This document shows positions 1 to 8,935 of a stretch of DNA of 64,000 bases, piece after piece. The stretch is from NCBI RefSeq assembly GCF_018389385.1, contig NZ_CP062698.1, forward strand, positions 2,979,501-3,043,500. The letters are read 5' to 3'. The DNA comes from Anthocerotibacter panamensis C109. GTDB lineage: Bacteria > Cyanobacteriota > Cyanobacteriia > Gloeobacterales > Anthocerotibacteraceae. The notes below the pieces were generated by a model, which saw nothing but the letters and a program-made list of their open reading frames with translations, had not been told where the DNA came from and did not search any database. The position numbers and the translations under genes are program-made. Positions within the stretch are counted from its first letter, which is position 1; the number at the start of each line of letters is the position of its first letter.

Positions 1-107
1 TGTGCTCAGACTGCTTATTTAATTTTTATACTTATTCTTTCTTTGGTATGTCTATTTTATCACTTTACTTATTTCATGGCTTCAGTCTCCTCTCACCAAA
101 TTTCTAG

Positions 108-1163
108 GTGGATCGATTGTACCAACCCATCCTCGATGCGAATGTTGTGAACGAATACTGCTCTATTTATCAGGATATCTTTAGCGATATCCGTAACTAC
201 GAACACTTCAAATATCTCCATCTGGGGCTCATCTCAGGGATACCCAAAAAGTCCCTCCCGGCGATTGCTGAAACGGTAGGTTTGGGCAATGGTCAATCGT
301 TACATCACTTTTTGGTCAACACGCCCCTGAATCTCAAGGACCTCCGCCACCAACGCCTAGTGCTGACACGCCAAATCCTTGACCAAAAGCCGTTTTTTCT
401 CTGTATTGACGAAACCGGAGACAAGAAAAAAGGCGATACCACGGATTATGTTGCCCTCCAGCATGTCCCTAACCTCAACCGTAATGAGCGCAGTCTGGTG
501 TCCCTCAATAGTTATGCTCTGTGGGATCAATTAGCTTTTCCATTACTCTTTAATGTATTCAAGCCACGCAGTCGCCTAAAAGCTGCTGATATCTATAAAA
601 CCAAGCCAGGACTAGCCATTGAGATGATCGAAGAATTACAGGAGCAAGATTTTCCTTTTAAGTTGGTCTTGATCAACAGTCTCTATAGCGAAACAAGTAC
701 CTTGATCCAAGCTTTTAACGAATTAAATTTAGACTTTATTATCGCGGCTCGACTCGACTATGAAGTATGGTTGCGCCCCGGTCCCCGTGTGACGTTTCGG
801 CGTTGGCAGAATCTGGATATAACCCAGGAAAATACAGGTGAGATCTATAGCATTCGTGAAATGTTGTTCAGGCGTCGCTCTGATATCCGTTACTACCAGA
901 TCGCTCCTCGCACGAGAGATCCTGAAGAACAGTCCTCCTGGCATATTATTACCAACCTACAAGGTAATTTCTTGCGGACGGCTGGCAACACTTTTGCTAT
1001 AAAAGAACTCATCGAATTTGCCTTTAAGCGCAAACGAGATGACTTAGGTTGGTCTGACCATCGGCTGACGGATTACCACAGCATCGAGCGCTGGTGGGAG
1101 ATCGTCTATAGCGCGTACTTGATGGTGAACCAACAGACTTTAACGCTGCCACCGACGTCTTAG
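108..1163 (+). pseudogene. IS701-like DDE transposase, probably inactive
   Basis: The protein matches the IS701/IS4-superfamily pattern: an N-terminal block (FKYLHLGLISGIPKKSLPAI), the first catalytic Asp in IDETGDKKKG (Asp101), and a C-terminal block with IEFAFKRKRDDLGW that carries the conserved Glu. The second catalytic Asp, normally in an ADSLYGES-type motif, reads INSLYSETS, so residue 190 is Asn (codon 675-677). The protein stops soon after the SAYLMV block, at 351 residues, where family members usually continue. It starts at GTG directly after an in-frame TAG. Loss of a catalytic Asp plus a missing C-terminus suggests a decayed copy. I did not find clear terminal inverted repeats or target duplications. 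The family call is by motif memory and is fairly firm; inactivity is inferred. Confidence 0.8.
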
Positions 1164-1215
1164 CCTCCCTATTGTGCTTATCACAACACTACTTACCCCT
1201 TGAATTGGTACGACC

Positions 1216-2661
1216 ATGCATAACTCATCTTCCGGCTTTGAGCGCCCTTTCCTCGCTTCTTCCGCTTCAACCAAAGAATTTCTCGGACCCCTCCTACAGC
1301 GTGGGGGCTCGGTCGTCCTGCTGGCTATGCTGGATGGGGGCTCGCTCTATCTGTCCACTGGGCTCGCAGCCCGTCTACTCGGGCGCGAGCGGCTCTGGGA
1401 AGGGCTGCTGGTGCCTCTTCTGCCGGTCGCAGTCACCTTTTTAGTCCTGGTGATGGGTAGTCTGCATCTCTATGACCGTTCGTTATGCCGACGCAGCTAC
1501 CTACAGGTGGCCTTGGGCATCAGCAGTCCCTGGTTAGGAGCGCTCCTGGCGAGTCACTACTACGTAAATCTGGTCGGGGTCGAATGGCTCTTGCTGGTGG
1601 GTTGGGTGCTCGGTCTGCCTTTGGCGCTGTTGGGACGCTGGGTCTATGACACGTACACCTATGATTACCATCGCCGCCAGTGGACTGGGGCGGCGACCCT
1701 CTTGGTCGGGGATCTCCAGGCTGAAACCTTTTTGACACAAGCCTTCCCGGAACTGAGCGCAGCATGGCTATGGGTCGGACGGGTCGGCTCAGACGCGCAG
1801 GCGCTCGGCCCTCTAGAGGACCTACCCCGCCTGGTCCAACAGCATCGCGTGCGGCTGTTGGTGCTCTCCGCCTCCGCCCTCACCCCCCAACTGAGCCGTC
1901 TGGCGCTTTACTGTAGCGATACCCTGGGTGTCAAGCTCCTGGTCATTCCCCCGCCCCTGTCCATCCACAAGCGCCTAGACCCTTTCAGCCGCACCGATGG
2001 TAGGGGCGTGGGGCTTCTGGAAGTCCGCGAATCCCGCAGCTACCGACTGCAATACCTTGCCAAGCGCACCTCCGACATCCTAGGGGCGGGTGTGGGCGTG
2101 GTACTGTTGAGCCCCTTGCTTCTGGGGATTGCCCTGTTGATTTATCTGGAGGACCAAGGACCAATGCTCTTCCGACAGCGGCGCTTGGGTTTGGGTGGGG
2201 AGCCTTTCTGGGTATGGAAATTTCGCACAATGGTCCCAGATGCGGAGGCGCGTCTAAAAGACCTGGAGCGCTTTAACGAATCTGAGGGCGGGGTGCTCTT
2301 CAAGATGAAAGCGGACCCTCGGGTGACACGGGTGGGGAGCTTTTTGCGACGGACCAGCCTGGACGAGTTGCCGCAACTCTTTAATGTGTTGCAGGGGCAT
2401 TTGAGCCTAGTCGGACCCCGCCCCCTCCAGTTGCGCGACTGTGCCCTCTGTGCAAAGCAGTACCCCGATAGCTTTAGCCTGCGTCTGAGTGTCTTGCCTG
2501 GAGTGACGGGTCTGTGGCAGGTGAGCGGACGCTCGGATGTGGGGGTGGAGCATATGCTCAAACTAGATGCAGCTTATGTCGAGAACTGGTCTTTGGGCCT
2601 AGATCTGCGTATTCTCTGGCAGACGATCACGGTAGTTCTGGCAAACAAAGGCGCGTACTAA
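1216..2661 (+). CDS. Exopolysaccharide polyprenyl-phosphate sugar transferase (WbaP/WcaJ type)
   Basis: This predicted inner-membrane enzyme transfers a sugar-1-phosphate to a polyprenyl phosphate, the first step in building an exopolysaccharide or O-antigen repeat unit. The N-terminal half has several hydrophobic membrane segments and a degenerate nucleotide-binding-like region around residues 165-225. The C-terminal catalytic domain (about residue 280 onward) has the family landmarks KRTSDILGAG, FRQRRLGLGG, VWKFRTM, RRTSLDELPQLFNVLQG, LVGPRP and PGVTGLWQV. It ends in GAY, typical of the family, so the gene is complete. It lies 52 bp after a decayed transposase and is followed immediately by an IS701-like fragment, suggesting the gene sits in a region rearranged by insertion elements. 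The sugar specificity cannot be read from the sequence. Confidence 0.9.
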   Translation: MHNSSSGFERPFLASSASTKEFLGPLLQRGGSVVLLAMLDGGSLYLSTGLAARLLGRERLWEGLLVPLLPVAVTFLVLVMGSLHLYDRSLCRRSYLQVALGISSPWLGALLASHYYVNLVGVEWLLLVGWVLGLPLALLGRWVYDTYTYDYHRRQWTGAATLLVGDLQAETFLTQAFPELSAAWLWVGRVGSDAQALGPLEDLPRLVQQHRVRLLVLSASALTPQLSRLALYCSDTLGVKLLVIPPPLSIHKRLDPFSRTDGRGVGLLEVRESRSYRLQYLAKRTSDILGAGVGVVLLSPLLLGIALLIYLEDQGPMLFRQRRLGLGGEPFWVWKFRTMVPDAEARLKDLERFNESEGGVLFKMKADPRVTRVGSFLRRTSLDELPQLFNVLQGHLSLVGPRPLQLRDCALCAKQYPDSFSLRLSVLPGVTGLWQVSGRSDVGVEHMLKLDAAYVENWSLGLDLRILWQTITVVLANKGAY

Positions 2662-2746
2662 TGCGGACATCGGGGAGGATAGCTTGATAGCGCGCAGCAT
2701 ACCGGTCAATAAAATTAAGCGTGGGTTCAGGTGCGGGAACAGTCAT
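2662..2746 (-). mobile_element. N-terminal fragment of an IS701-like transposase gene
   Basis: On the minus strand an AGGAGGT Shine-Dalgarno sequence (2751-2757) precedes an ATG at 2746. About 28 codons follow; they include PEPTLNFIDRYAARYQ and a PDVR motif, which is how many IS701-family transposases begin. The similarity ends at the stop codon of the sugar transferase gene, where the reading frame runs on into unrelated antisense sequence. It also resembles, at protein level, residues 13-29 of the transposase at 108-1163, in the opposite orientation. It is read as a remnant left by a deletion or recombination. The short length limits confidence. Confidence 0.5.
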
Positions 2747-2821
2747 GGCGACCTCCTAAAATCAGGTCGGTTTCTACTTCTACTCTGACGGGTTTAACAA
2801 AAGAGGGATAAGGCCATCGCC

Positions 2822-3196
2822 CTATAGCAACTTCTCCAGCCGTTGACGCAAGAGGTCCAGCTCCGACAGTGGAGCATCGGGCTCTTCTGCATCAGGTACT
2901 TCTGCTTCTGCCGACCAGTCCAATTGGTCCAGATTTTTGTCGGGCGGGACGGCCAGTGTGCCCTTCTCGATGATACTCAAGCCCAAGTCCGCACTTTCAC
3001 AAAACGCCTGGAGTTCTTTCTCATCAAGTACTTCGACCGATGCGCTTAAAAAATCTTGGGCTTCGAGCAGCAGAGCATAGCGCGTGGCGTCGTCCTCATC
3101 CTCAAAGGCCACCACCGTGTTCTGACCTTCTACGGCCAGCGTGTAGATGCCTTCGTTGTCAGAACCTGCGTTAAACAGTAAAACCGATAGCCGCAT
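2822..3196 (-). CDS. DUF3110-family cyanobacterial protein
   Basis: This is a 124-residue soluble acidic protein. The start (RLSVLLFNAGSDNEGIYTL) and the segment VVAFEDEDDATRYALLLEAQ are typical of the DUF3110 family found in cyanobacteria and plastids, whose function is not known. The C-terminus, after about residue 85, is Asp/Glu-rich and likely flexible, ending in a Leu-rich helix. The gene is monocistronic on the minus strand, with tRNA-Leu about 95 bp upstream. There is no signal peptide or membrane segment. The family assignment is by motif; nothing in the context suggests a specific role. Confidence 0.8.
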   Translation of the reverse strand: MRLSVLLFNAGSDNEGIYTLAVEGQNTVVAFEDEDDATRYALLLEAQDFLSASVEVLDEKELQAFCESADLGLSIIEKGTLAVPPDKNLDQLDWSAEAEVPDAEEPDAPLSELDLLRQRLEKLL

Positions 3197-3290
3197 GGAG
3201 ACCCCCCAGAGGACTATTTAGCTCATTATATAAATCCACAGCGCATCAAAACGCTGGGATGGATGGGTCAGGGGAGAATTTTGTACCAGA

Positions 3291-3371
3291 TGCCGGTGGT
3301 CAGACTCGAACTGACACGGATTGCTCCATTCGATTTTGAGTCGAACGCGTCTACCATTTCACCACACCGGC
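3291..3371 (-). tRNA. tRNA-Leu(CAA)
   Basis: The minus strand folds into a cloverleaf with acceptor arms GCCGGTG/CACCGGC and discriminator A. The anticodon stem TTCGA/TCGAA has loop CTCAAAA, giving anticodon CAA. A short variable arm and a T arm GTCAG/CTGAC with loop TTCGAGT follow. The D-arm sequence GTGAAATGGTAGACGC is typical of leucine tRNA. CCA is not encoded. Confidence 0.95.
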
Positions 3372-3381
3372 AGGCTTTTTA

Positions 3382-3927
3382 TTATACCAACGATCCGACT
3401 CGCTGTTCGACCCCAAACCCAATCAGCAAAGGCTCAGTGAGCGGTCCATGATCCGGTTTGCGGAAATTGATGATGCGCCGTAGCCGCAAGTCCGGGTTGA
3501 GGAAGGTGATCGAGTCCACTGAGACCACCCGCGTATAGGGCGTGGTCATCAGCATCTCAGCGCGCTCCGGGTCATAGCGAAACTGTGAAGCGATGGGCCG
3601 GTCCTCCTCATAAGCCCGGTCGCGCAGATAGAGCCCTTCGCGGTCTCCTCCCTGCGTCGGCAGAAACAAAATATTGAGCGTCATCGCCACTTTCTCGCCC
3701 GTCTCGGACGTGGTGTCAAAGGCCAAGTGAAAGCCCCCGCCTATGGCCTCTCCAGGGTCAGTCTGATGATTATCCGTGAGGACCTTGGCCCGCCCCTGCG
3801 GTAAAAGCGGCTGCACATAATAATTGGTGTGGGAGCGCTCCGTCCGCATCTCCGGCAAATAGTAATAGGTCCGCTCAATCGTCCACCGCCCGGTACACTG
3901 CTCAAAAAATCCTGTCAACGCCAGCAT
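3382..3927 (-). CDS. CpcS/CpeS-family phycobiliprotein chromophore lyase
   Basis: This predicted cytosolic lyase helps attach a linear tetrapyrrole bilin to cysteines of phycobiliproteins during phycobilisome assembly. The start FFEQCTGRWTIERTYYYLPE, with a Trp followed by an aromatic-rich strand and then ERSHTNYYV, fits the lipocalin-like CpcS/CpeS/CpcU fold. Length (181 residues) is usual for the family. The mid-region, with GGGFHLAF and MLMTTPYTRVVSVDSI, is compatible with the beta barrel. No phycobiliprotein genes lie in the window, so the partner (CpcB, ApcA/B or others) cannot be named. The gene sits just 10 bp after the tRNA-Leu on the same strand. Assignment to a subgroup (CpcS, CpcU or CpeS) is not possible by eye. 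Confidence 0.7.
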   Translation of the reverse strand: MLALTGFFEQCTGRWTIERTYYYLPEMRTERSHTNYYVQPLLPQGRAKVLTDNHQTDPGEAIGGGFHLAFDTTSETGEKVAMTLNILFLPTQGGDREGLYLRDRAYEEDRPIASQFRYDPERAEMLMTTPYTRVVSVDSITFLNPDLRLRRIINFRKPDHGPLTEPLLIGFGVEQRVGSLV

Positions 3928-4040
3928 TGGCCTGCTCCGAATCCTACTGTTATCCTAAAGCGCCCGTGTCCTCTAGATACAGCCCTCCTCTTATTCCGAT
4001 GGGTTAACAGTACAATGAGGGCATCTTGAGCATCGCCGCC

Positions 4041-4979
4041 ATGGTAATCGCCCAGCGCTCCAGCTTTATCCCCGCTGCTACCGACCTGACCCAACTGGTT
4101 GGGAATACCCCCTTGGTCCGCCTCAATCGGGTGGTGGCAGGTTTAGCCTCCGGGGTCGAAATCTACGGTAAGGCTGAATATTTCAACCCCGGAGGCTCCG
4201 TCAAGGACCGCCCCGCCCTCCATATGATCCTGCAAGGGGAGCGCAGCGGCGAACTTACCCCTGAGAAGACCCTCCTTGATGCCACCTCAGGCAATACGGG
4301 CATCGCCTACGCCTGGATCGCAGCAGCGCGGGGCTATCAGGTAAAACTCGCCCTACCACTCAATGCCAGCGAAGAGCGCAAGCGTATCCTCAAAGCCTAT
4401 GGCGTAGACTTGGTCCTGACCGACCCAGCGCAGGGATCGGACGGCGCAATCCTCAAAGCCCGCGAACTCTATGCCGCTGAGCCAGAGCGCTATTTTTACC
4501 CCGACCAGTACAGCAACCCCAACAACTGGCGGGCGCACTACCTGACCACCGGGATCGAGATCTATGAACAGACCCAGGGCCGGGTGACCCACTTCGTGAC
4601 CGGCTTGGGCACTTCTGGCACCTGTATGGGCGTGGGCAGGCGACTGCACGAATATAACCCCGCTATCCAGGTCCTCTCGATGCAGCCGGACTCGCCTTTT
4701 CATGGCCTTGAGGGGCTCAAGCACATGGAGACTGCCATTGTCCCGCCCATCTACGATCCCAGCGTGGCTGACACCCAGGTCGAAGTCTCGACCGAGGCTG
4801 CGCAAAAAATGGTCAAACGTCTGGCCCGCGAGGAAGGACTCCTCGTCGGTATCTCCGCTGGAGCAAACGTCGTTGCCGCCCTGCGCGTGGCCCAAAACCT
4901 GACCGAGGGCGTAGTGGTGACGGTCCTGTGCGACAGCGCAGATAAATATCTTTCCGAACGTTTTTGGGACGAACCGTAG
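4041..4979 (+). CDS. cysM: Cysteine synthase (O-acetylserine sulfhydrylase, CysK/CysM family)
   Basis: This PLP enzyme makes L-cysteine from O-acetylserine and sulfide. The PLP lysine lies in NPGGSVKDRPA, the substrate loop in DATSGNTG, and the phosphate-binding glycine loop in GLGTSGTCMG. The segment PFHGLEGLKHM is typical of the CysM-like cyanobacterial branch. Length is about 312 residues. The ATG at 4041 is chosen; an in-frame TTG at 4026 lies closer to a GAGG-like ribosome site and would add five residues. The gene is unlinked to other sulfur genes. The cysM versus cysK label is a soft choice, but the reaction class is firm. Confidence 0.9.
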   Translation: MVIAQRSSFIPAATDLTQLVGNTPLVRLNRVVAGLASGVEIYGKAEYFNPGGSVKDRPALHMILQGERSGELTPEKTLLDATSGNTGIAYAWIAAARGYQVKLALPLNASEERKRILKAYGVDLVLTDPAQGSDGAILKARELYAAEPERYFYPDQYSNPNNWRAHYLTTGIEIYEQTQGRVTHFVTGLGTSGTCMGVGRRLHEYNPAIQVLSMQPDSPFHGLEGLKHMETAIVPPIYDPSVADTQVEVSTEAAQKMVKRLAREEGLLVGISAGANVVAALRVAQNLTEGVVVTVLCDSADKYLSERFWDEP

Positions 4980-5071
4980 CGTGATCTCCCTCACCCCCGT
5001 GCTGTGAGGGCTCTAACACCCCCGCTTGTAAGTCCGTGGGTTAATGGGGGGTAACGCCTGGAGCCCCCACC

Positions 5072-5416
5072 ATGTTCATCCTCACTCCCGACCAAGTCGC
5101 CCGTTGCCCCCTCTCGCTCGATGACCGGGGCACCGCCCTCTTCAGTGGCTTGGAATACCACGGACGGGTCTACACAGCCATCAAAGAATATCCCCTAAGC
5201 GAGTCTCACCGTGCCCTCGCCCACTGCCGCGAATTACTGGACCAGGACATCTGCTGCCTTTTCCTCCAGGAGGCGAATAAGTTGTCGCTCTGGATCGCCC
5301 AAGCCGGTCTACGCAAAGTTGGGGTGGAACGTCCGTCGGGAACAACGCTGCGTTATCGAGGCGCTGCCATTCCCATCCCGGAATCTTTCTCGTCGCCTGC
5401 TCTGCGTACCATCTAG
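5072..5416 (+). CDS. Conserved-looking hypothetical protein, 114 residues
   Basis: I do not recognise a named family. The protein is soluble, starts FILTPDQVARCPLSLDDRGT, and carries two cysteine-containing helical segments (HCRELLDQDICCLFLQE). It has no signal peptide or membrane helix. The start opening with Thr-Pro-Asp-Gln resembles small cyanobacterial proteins that use a DUF-type fold, but I cannot name it. It stands alone between cysteine synthase and a small membrane protein encoded on the other strand. The codon usage matches the neighbours, which supports a real gene. Confidence 0.6.
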   Translation: MFILTPDQVARCPLSLDDRGTALFSGLEYHGRVYTAIKEYPLSESHRALAHCRELLDQDICCLFLQEANKLSLWIAQAGLRKVGVERPSGTTLRYRGAAIPIPESFSSPALRTI

Positions 5417-5465
5417 GTCTAGGCAGCACCGGGCTAAAAGCGCAGTTAGCCCCCCGCATAGGTGC

Positions 5466-5711
5466 TTAAGGAACAGCAGAATCTTTGCGCTGACGCCACT
5501 TGCTTTGGAAAAAACTGATCATCACACCCAAAAAGAAAATACCCAGAGAAGGATTGATCACCAGCGTCCACGCCTGCCTAAAGAACCCCCAGCCCAGGTC
5601 TGCCCGAAAAAGATAGAGCGCTACAACCAAAACAGTGAACCACAAAAAACACAGCCCTAAAAAGAGCAGGTTTACCATCAAAAACTTGTCCCAGAGCACG
5701 CGCATGTACAA
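5466..5711 (-). CDS. Small membrane protein with two transmembrane helices
   Basis: The 81-residue product has two hydrophobic stretches: about residues 11-34 (FLMVNLLFLGLCFLWFTVLV) and 51-68 (INPSLGIFFLGVMISFF). They are separated by a short loop and followed by a basic tail KWRQRKD. A nearby internal ATG at 5705 is an alternative start. I recognise no family. Neighbouring genes give no clue to function. Confidence 0.55.
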   Translation of the reverse strand: MYMRVLWDKFLMVNLLFLGLCFLWFTVLVVALYLFRADLGWGFFRQAWTLVINPSLGIFFLGVMISFFQSKWRQRKDSAVP

Positions 5712-5859
5712 CCTTTCTCGGTCTGTGAATTTTCTGCTTTATTGGAAAAACTGCACCCTATTTTTTTAGTGGAACGCCTAAAACTTAACTTTAATAAACG
5801 AAAAGCTTTTAGCGCAGCGGTCGATTCAGTTAAGTATGATTTCTGGTACAGTCATTTGG

Positions 5860-5932
5860 TGGAGCCAAGCGGGGTCGAACCGCTGACCTCTTGAATGCCA
5901 TTCAAGCGCTCTACCAACTGAGCTATGGCCCC
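5860..5932 (-). tRNA. tRNA-Ala(GGC)
   Basis: The minus strand gives a canonical 73-nt cloverleaf. The acceptor arm is GGGGCCA/TGGCTCC with discriminator A, and the D arm is GCTCAGTTGGTAGAGC. The anticodon stem CTTGA/TCAAG has loop ATGGCAT, so the anticodon is GGC. The T arm AGCGG/CCGCT has loop TTCGACC. CCA is not encoded. Confidence 0.96.
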
Positions 5933-5967
5933 ACATTGCTTGTTTATCCTGACATACTTAGGGATGC

Positions 5968-6894
5968 GTGTCAATGACCAGAGTTGAGGATAAAACCCGT
6001 GTGATAGTGCGGGTTCCGGCTACATCGGGGAATGTGGGGCCGGGGTTTGATTGCCTGGGGGTTGCGCTGGGGCTATACAACTCGTTTTGTTTTCAGTCAG
6101 CTCCAGAATTTAGGATCAGGGTGACCGGTGCAGAGGCAGTCGGTCTGGAATTGGGTCCAGATAATCTGGCCTACCGCAGTTTTTGCTATCTATTCACCCG
6201 ACTTGGTCTGGAGATCCCTACTGTGGCCCTGGAAGCAGACCTCCAGGTGCCCCTTGCCCGAGGGCTGGGCAGTTCGGCCACGGCGATTGTCGGGGGCCTT
6301 GTAGCCGCCAATACTTGGGCTGGGGAGCCTGTCAGCCCGCAGACGCTTGTGGATTGGGCCACGCAACTGGAGGGCCACCCGGACAATGTCGCTCCAGCCC
6401 TCCTGGGTGGCTGTCAATTGAGCCTCGCCAAACAGGGCAGCGTCGTCTGTATGTCCTTACCCTGGCTAGAGCAGGTGGTTCCGGTGGCTGTAGTCCCAGC
6501 ATTTGGTCTCTCGACCGCCAAGGCGCGGGCGGTCCTGCCTACCGTCGTACCGCGTGAGGATGCCCTCTTCAACAGTGCCCATCTGGGGCTGTTGGTAGCC
6601 GCACTAGAGCAGGGGCGCACTGACTGGCTCACCCTGGCCCTTGAGGACCGCCTCCACCAGCCCTACCGCGCCCCACTCGTCCCCGGCATGGACCAGATCA
6701 TGGCTGTCGCCCGTGCCCAAGGAGCCTACGGCGTGGTCCTGAGCGGTGCTGGGCCGACGCTCCTTGCGCTCACCGCCCCGACCCGCCAAGAGCAGGTGGC
6801 CCAGGCGATGGTCGAAGCTTGGGCCAATCTTGGCATTCAAGCTAAAGCACACATCCTTCGGGTGGACACGCAAGGCACGCAGATAGAAAGATAG
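5968..6894 (+). CDS. thrB: Homoserine kinase
   Basis: This cytosolic GHMP-family kinase phosphorylates homoserine with ATP in threonine biosynthesis. The N-terminus has the signature VPATSGNVGPGFDCLG, the ATP-binding loop is PLARGLGSSATAIVGG, and the C-terminal glycine motif is YGVVLSGAGPTLLAL. At about 308 residues it has the usual length. A GTG at 5968 and an ATG at 5974 are both plausible starts. The stop lies 7 bp from the stop of the convergent ABC transporter gene. No other threonine genes are linked. Confidence 0.94.
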   Translation: MSMTRVEDKTRVIVRVPATSGNVGPGFDCLGVALGLYNSFCFQSAPEFRIRVTGAEAVGLELGPDNLAYRSFCYLFTRLGLEIPTVALEADLQVPLARGLGSSATAIVGGLVAANTWAGEPVSPQTLVDWATQLEGHPDNVAPALLGGCQLSLAKQGSVVCMSLPWLEQVVPVAVVPAFGLSTAKARAVLPTVVPREDALFNSAHLGLLVAALEQGRTDWLTLALEDRLHQPYRAPLVPGMDQIMAVARAQGAYGVVLSGAGPTLLALTAPTRQEQVAQAMVEAWANLGIQAKAHILRVDTQGTQIER

Positions 6895-6901
6895 ATGCAC
6901 C

Positions 6902-8758
6902 TCAGAGTAGGGTATTTGTCTCCTGACTCAGAGCAAAGAGGACATCGGTATCTGCATACTGGTCATCGGCTTGGAGGCGGTGCAGGTGGGCGTAGATGCC
7001 GTTTTGCTGGAGGAGTTGGGCGTGGTTGCCCGTCTCGGCAATCCTGCCATCGTCGAAGACCACGATCTGGTCGGCATCCCGGACCGTACTCAGCCGGTGG
7101 GCGATGATGATTACCGTGCGCGTGCCGAGGATGTCCTGCATCGCCAGTTGGATCGCCCGCTCCGACTCATAGTCCAAACTGGAAGTCGCCTCATCAAAAA
7201 TCAGGATATCCGGGTCACAGATGAGGGCACGGGCGATGCCCAGCCGTTGCTTTTGGCCCCCAGAGAGGCGGACGCCCCGTTCCCCGACCACCGTTTGATA
7301 ACCTTCAGCGAAGAGGTTCAAAAATTCATCCACCCGCGCCATTCGACAAGCTCGTTCCACCTGTGCGAGCGTCACATGGGGATTTCCATAGGTGAGATTG
7401 GCGAGGAGCGTGTCATTAAAGATATCCACATCCTGATGGACAATAGCCAGACGCCTACGCAAGCCACGCACATCCAGCGTGCGGATGTCTTGACCATCCA
7501 CGAGGACCTGACCGCCGGAGGGCTCAAAGTAGCGCAACAGCAGCTTGATCAACGTGGACTTCCCCGAGCCCGAACGCCCAACGAGCGCGACGGTCTGCTT
7601 GGGGGCGATGACTAAATGGAGGTCTTTGAGCACTAACCGCTCGGGACTATAGCCAAAGGAGAGACCGCGCACCTCCACTTGGCCCATAAATTGATACTGG
7701 GGGACAGGCTTGGACTGGAGTACTTGGGCGTCCGTGTGGGTCGGTTCTCCGAGAAAGTCGTGGAAGCGCAACATGGAGGCGAGTCGGCGGGCGAAGACCT
7801 CGGCGATGATCCCAATGGGGGTGACCTCGGCGTAGGCAATGCTCGTGATCGTAAGCAGCGTGATGAAGTGACCAATGGAAATCCGCTCGCCTACCACCTG
7901 CCAGAGGGTATAGCAGAGAATGCCGAAGACGCAGCACTGGACAAAGCTGCGGCGCACAGTAGTCAGGCGTACATAGCCTTGGTGGACTTTGTAGTCCAGG
8001 ATCGTAAACTCCCGCTCGTGGCGCTGGCATTGGCGGGCCAACTCTTCTTCTTCGGTGACAAAAGCGCGGACTGTCTTGATGTTGGTGATGAGTTCGGAAG
8101 TGCGGCTCTCCGTATTCTCCGCATAGCGGTCAAGGCGCTCCTCAACAGCAATCAAGCCCTTTAGCTGAAAAACGTTATAAGTAGTGATAAGCAGAAAAGA
8201 CAGCCCAAAGAAAAGCGCCACCCCTAAATCGATCCACAACATCAGCACGAAGACCCCAAGGATGCGAAAACCTTTGGGGAGCAAATTTTGAGCAATATCC
8301 GGGAACGTCCAGGTATGGTTGGCAATCCCCCGCGCAATCCGCCCCGCCAGACGGCCTGAGTTATTCTGATCGAAGTATTCCAGCGGCAGGGTCAAAATTT
8401 TACGGTGGGCTTTCTCGAAATGGTCCCGGCGGGCACGAAAAGCCGTATCCCAACTGAACCACTCCCCGACCCAAGGTTGGATGGGCGCAACCAGGACAGT
8501 CGTGCAGGCCACCACTCCCAAGAGCACCATCAACATCAGGTTCCGGCCCACGGGCTGACCGGTAAGAGCACTTACCCAGGTGGTTAGACCTCCCACGAAG
8601 GGGTCGGTGGAGCCCCCCGCCAGGACGTTGACGATTTGCCCTGTAGCGTAGGGAATGGTGAGTTCCAGGACCTCAAGGACGCTTACGATAGCGATACTCA
8701 GGACCGTGATGCGAAAGTACGGCCTAAAGTAATAGAGGATATCCTTCAGTGCAGACAT
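6902..8758 (-). CDS. ABC exporter half-transporter (fused permease and ATPase)
   Basis: This is a 618-residue fused ABC transporter of the exporter type. The N-terminal half is a six-helix transmembrane domain with hydrophobic segments from about residues 15-340, including TIPYATGQIV and NLMLMVLLGVVACTTVLV. The ATPase half has Walker A LVGRSGSGKST, Q-loop AIVHQD, signature LSGGQKQR, Walker B ILIFDEATSSLD and a switch histidine in IAHRLSTV. Such proteins work as dimers exporting lipids, peptides or drugs; the substrate cannot be told here. The gene is monocistronic and convergent with thrB. The 177 bp upstream hold its promoter but no element I recognise. Confidence 0.9.
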   Translation of the reverse strand: MSALKDILYYFRPYFRITVLSIAIVSVLEVLELTIPYATGQIVNVLAGGSTDPFVGGLTTWVSALTGQPVGRNLMLMVLLGVVACTTVLVAPIQPWVGEWFSWDTAFRARRDHFEKAHRKILTLPLEYFDQNNSGRLAGRIARGIANHTWTFPDIAQNLLPKGFRILGVFVLMLWIDLGVALFFGLSFLLITTYNVFQLKGLIAVEERLDRYAENTESRTSELITNIKTVRAFVTEEEELARQCQRHEREFTILDYKVHQGYVRLTTVRRSFVQCCVFGILCYTLWQVVGERISIGHFITLLTITSIAYAEVTPIGIIAEVFARRLASMLRFHDFLGEPTHTDAQVLQSKPVPQYQFMGQVEVRGLSFGYSPERLVLKDLHLVIAPKQTVALVGRSGSGKSTLIKLLLRYFEPSGGQVLVDGQDIRTLDVRGLRRRLAIVHQDVDIFNDTLLANLTYGNPHVTLAQVERACRMARVDEFLNLFAEGYQTVVGERGVRLSGGQKQRLGIARALICDPDILIFDEATSSLDYESERAIQLAMQDILGTRTVIIIAHRLSTVRDADQIVVFDDGRIAETGNHAQLLQQNGIYAHLHRLQADDQYADTDVLFALSQETNTLL

Positions 8759-8935
8759 AACGAAGACACCAGGGAATAAGTTTCATGGTACCGGACCTCC
8801 TGAGGATGCGTTGTCAGGTCTTGTGAGCCCGCAGAAGATCTTGTGTGGACACAGGGAAATTTAGCCTTGGGCCAAGAACCTGTAGGTTAAGGGCGGCTGT
8901 ACCGCTAAAAAATCGGACCCGTGAGGCAGTGAGCT

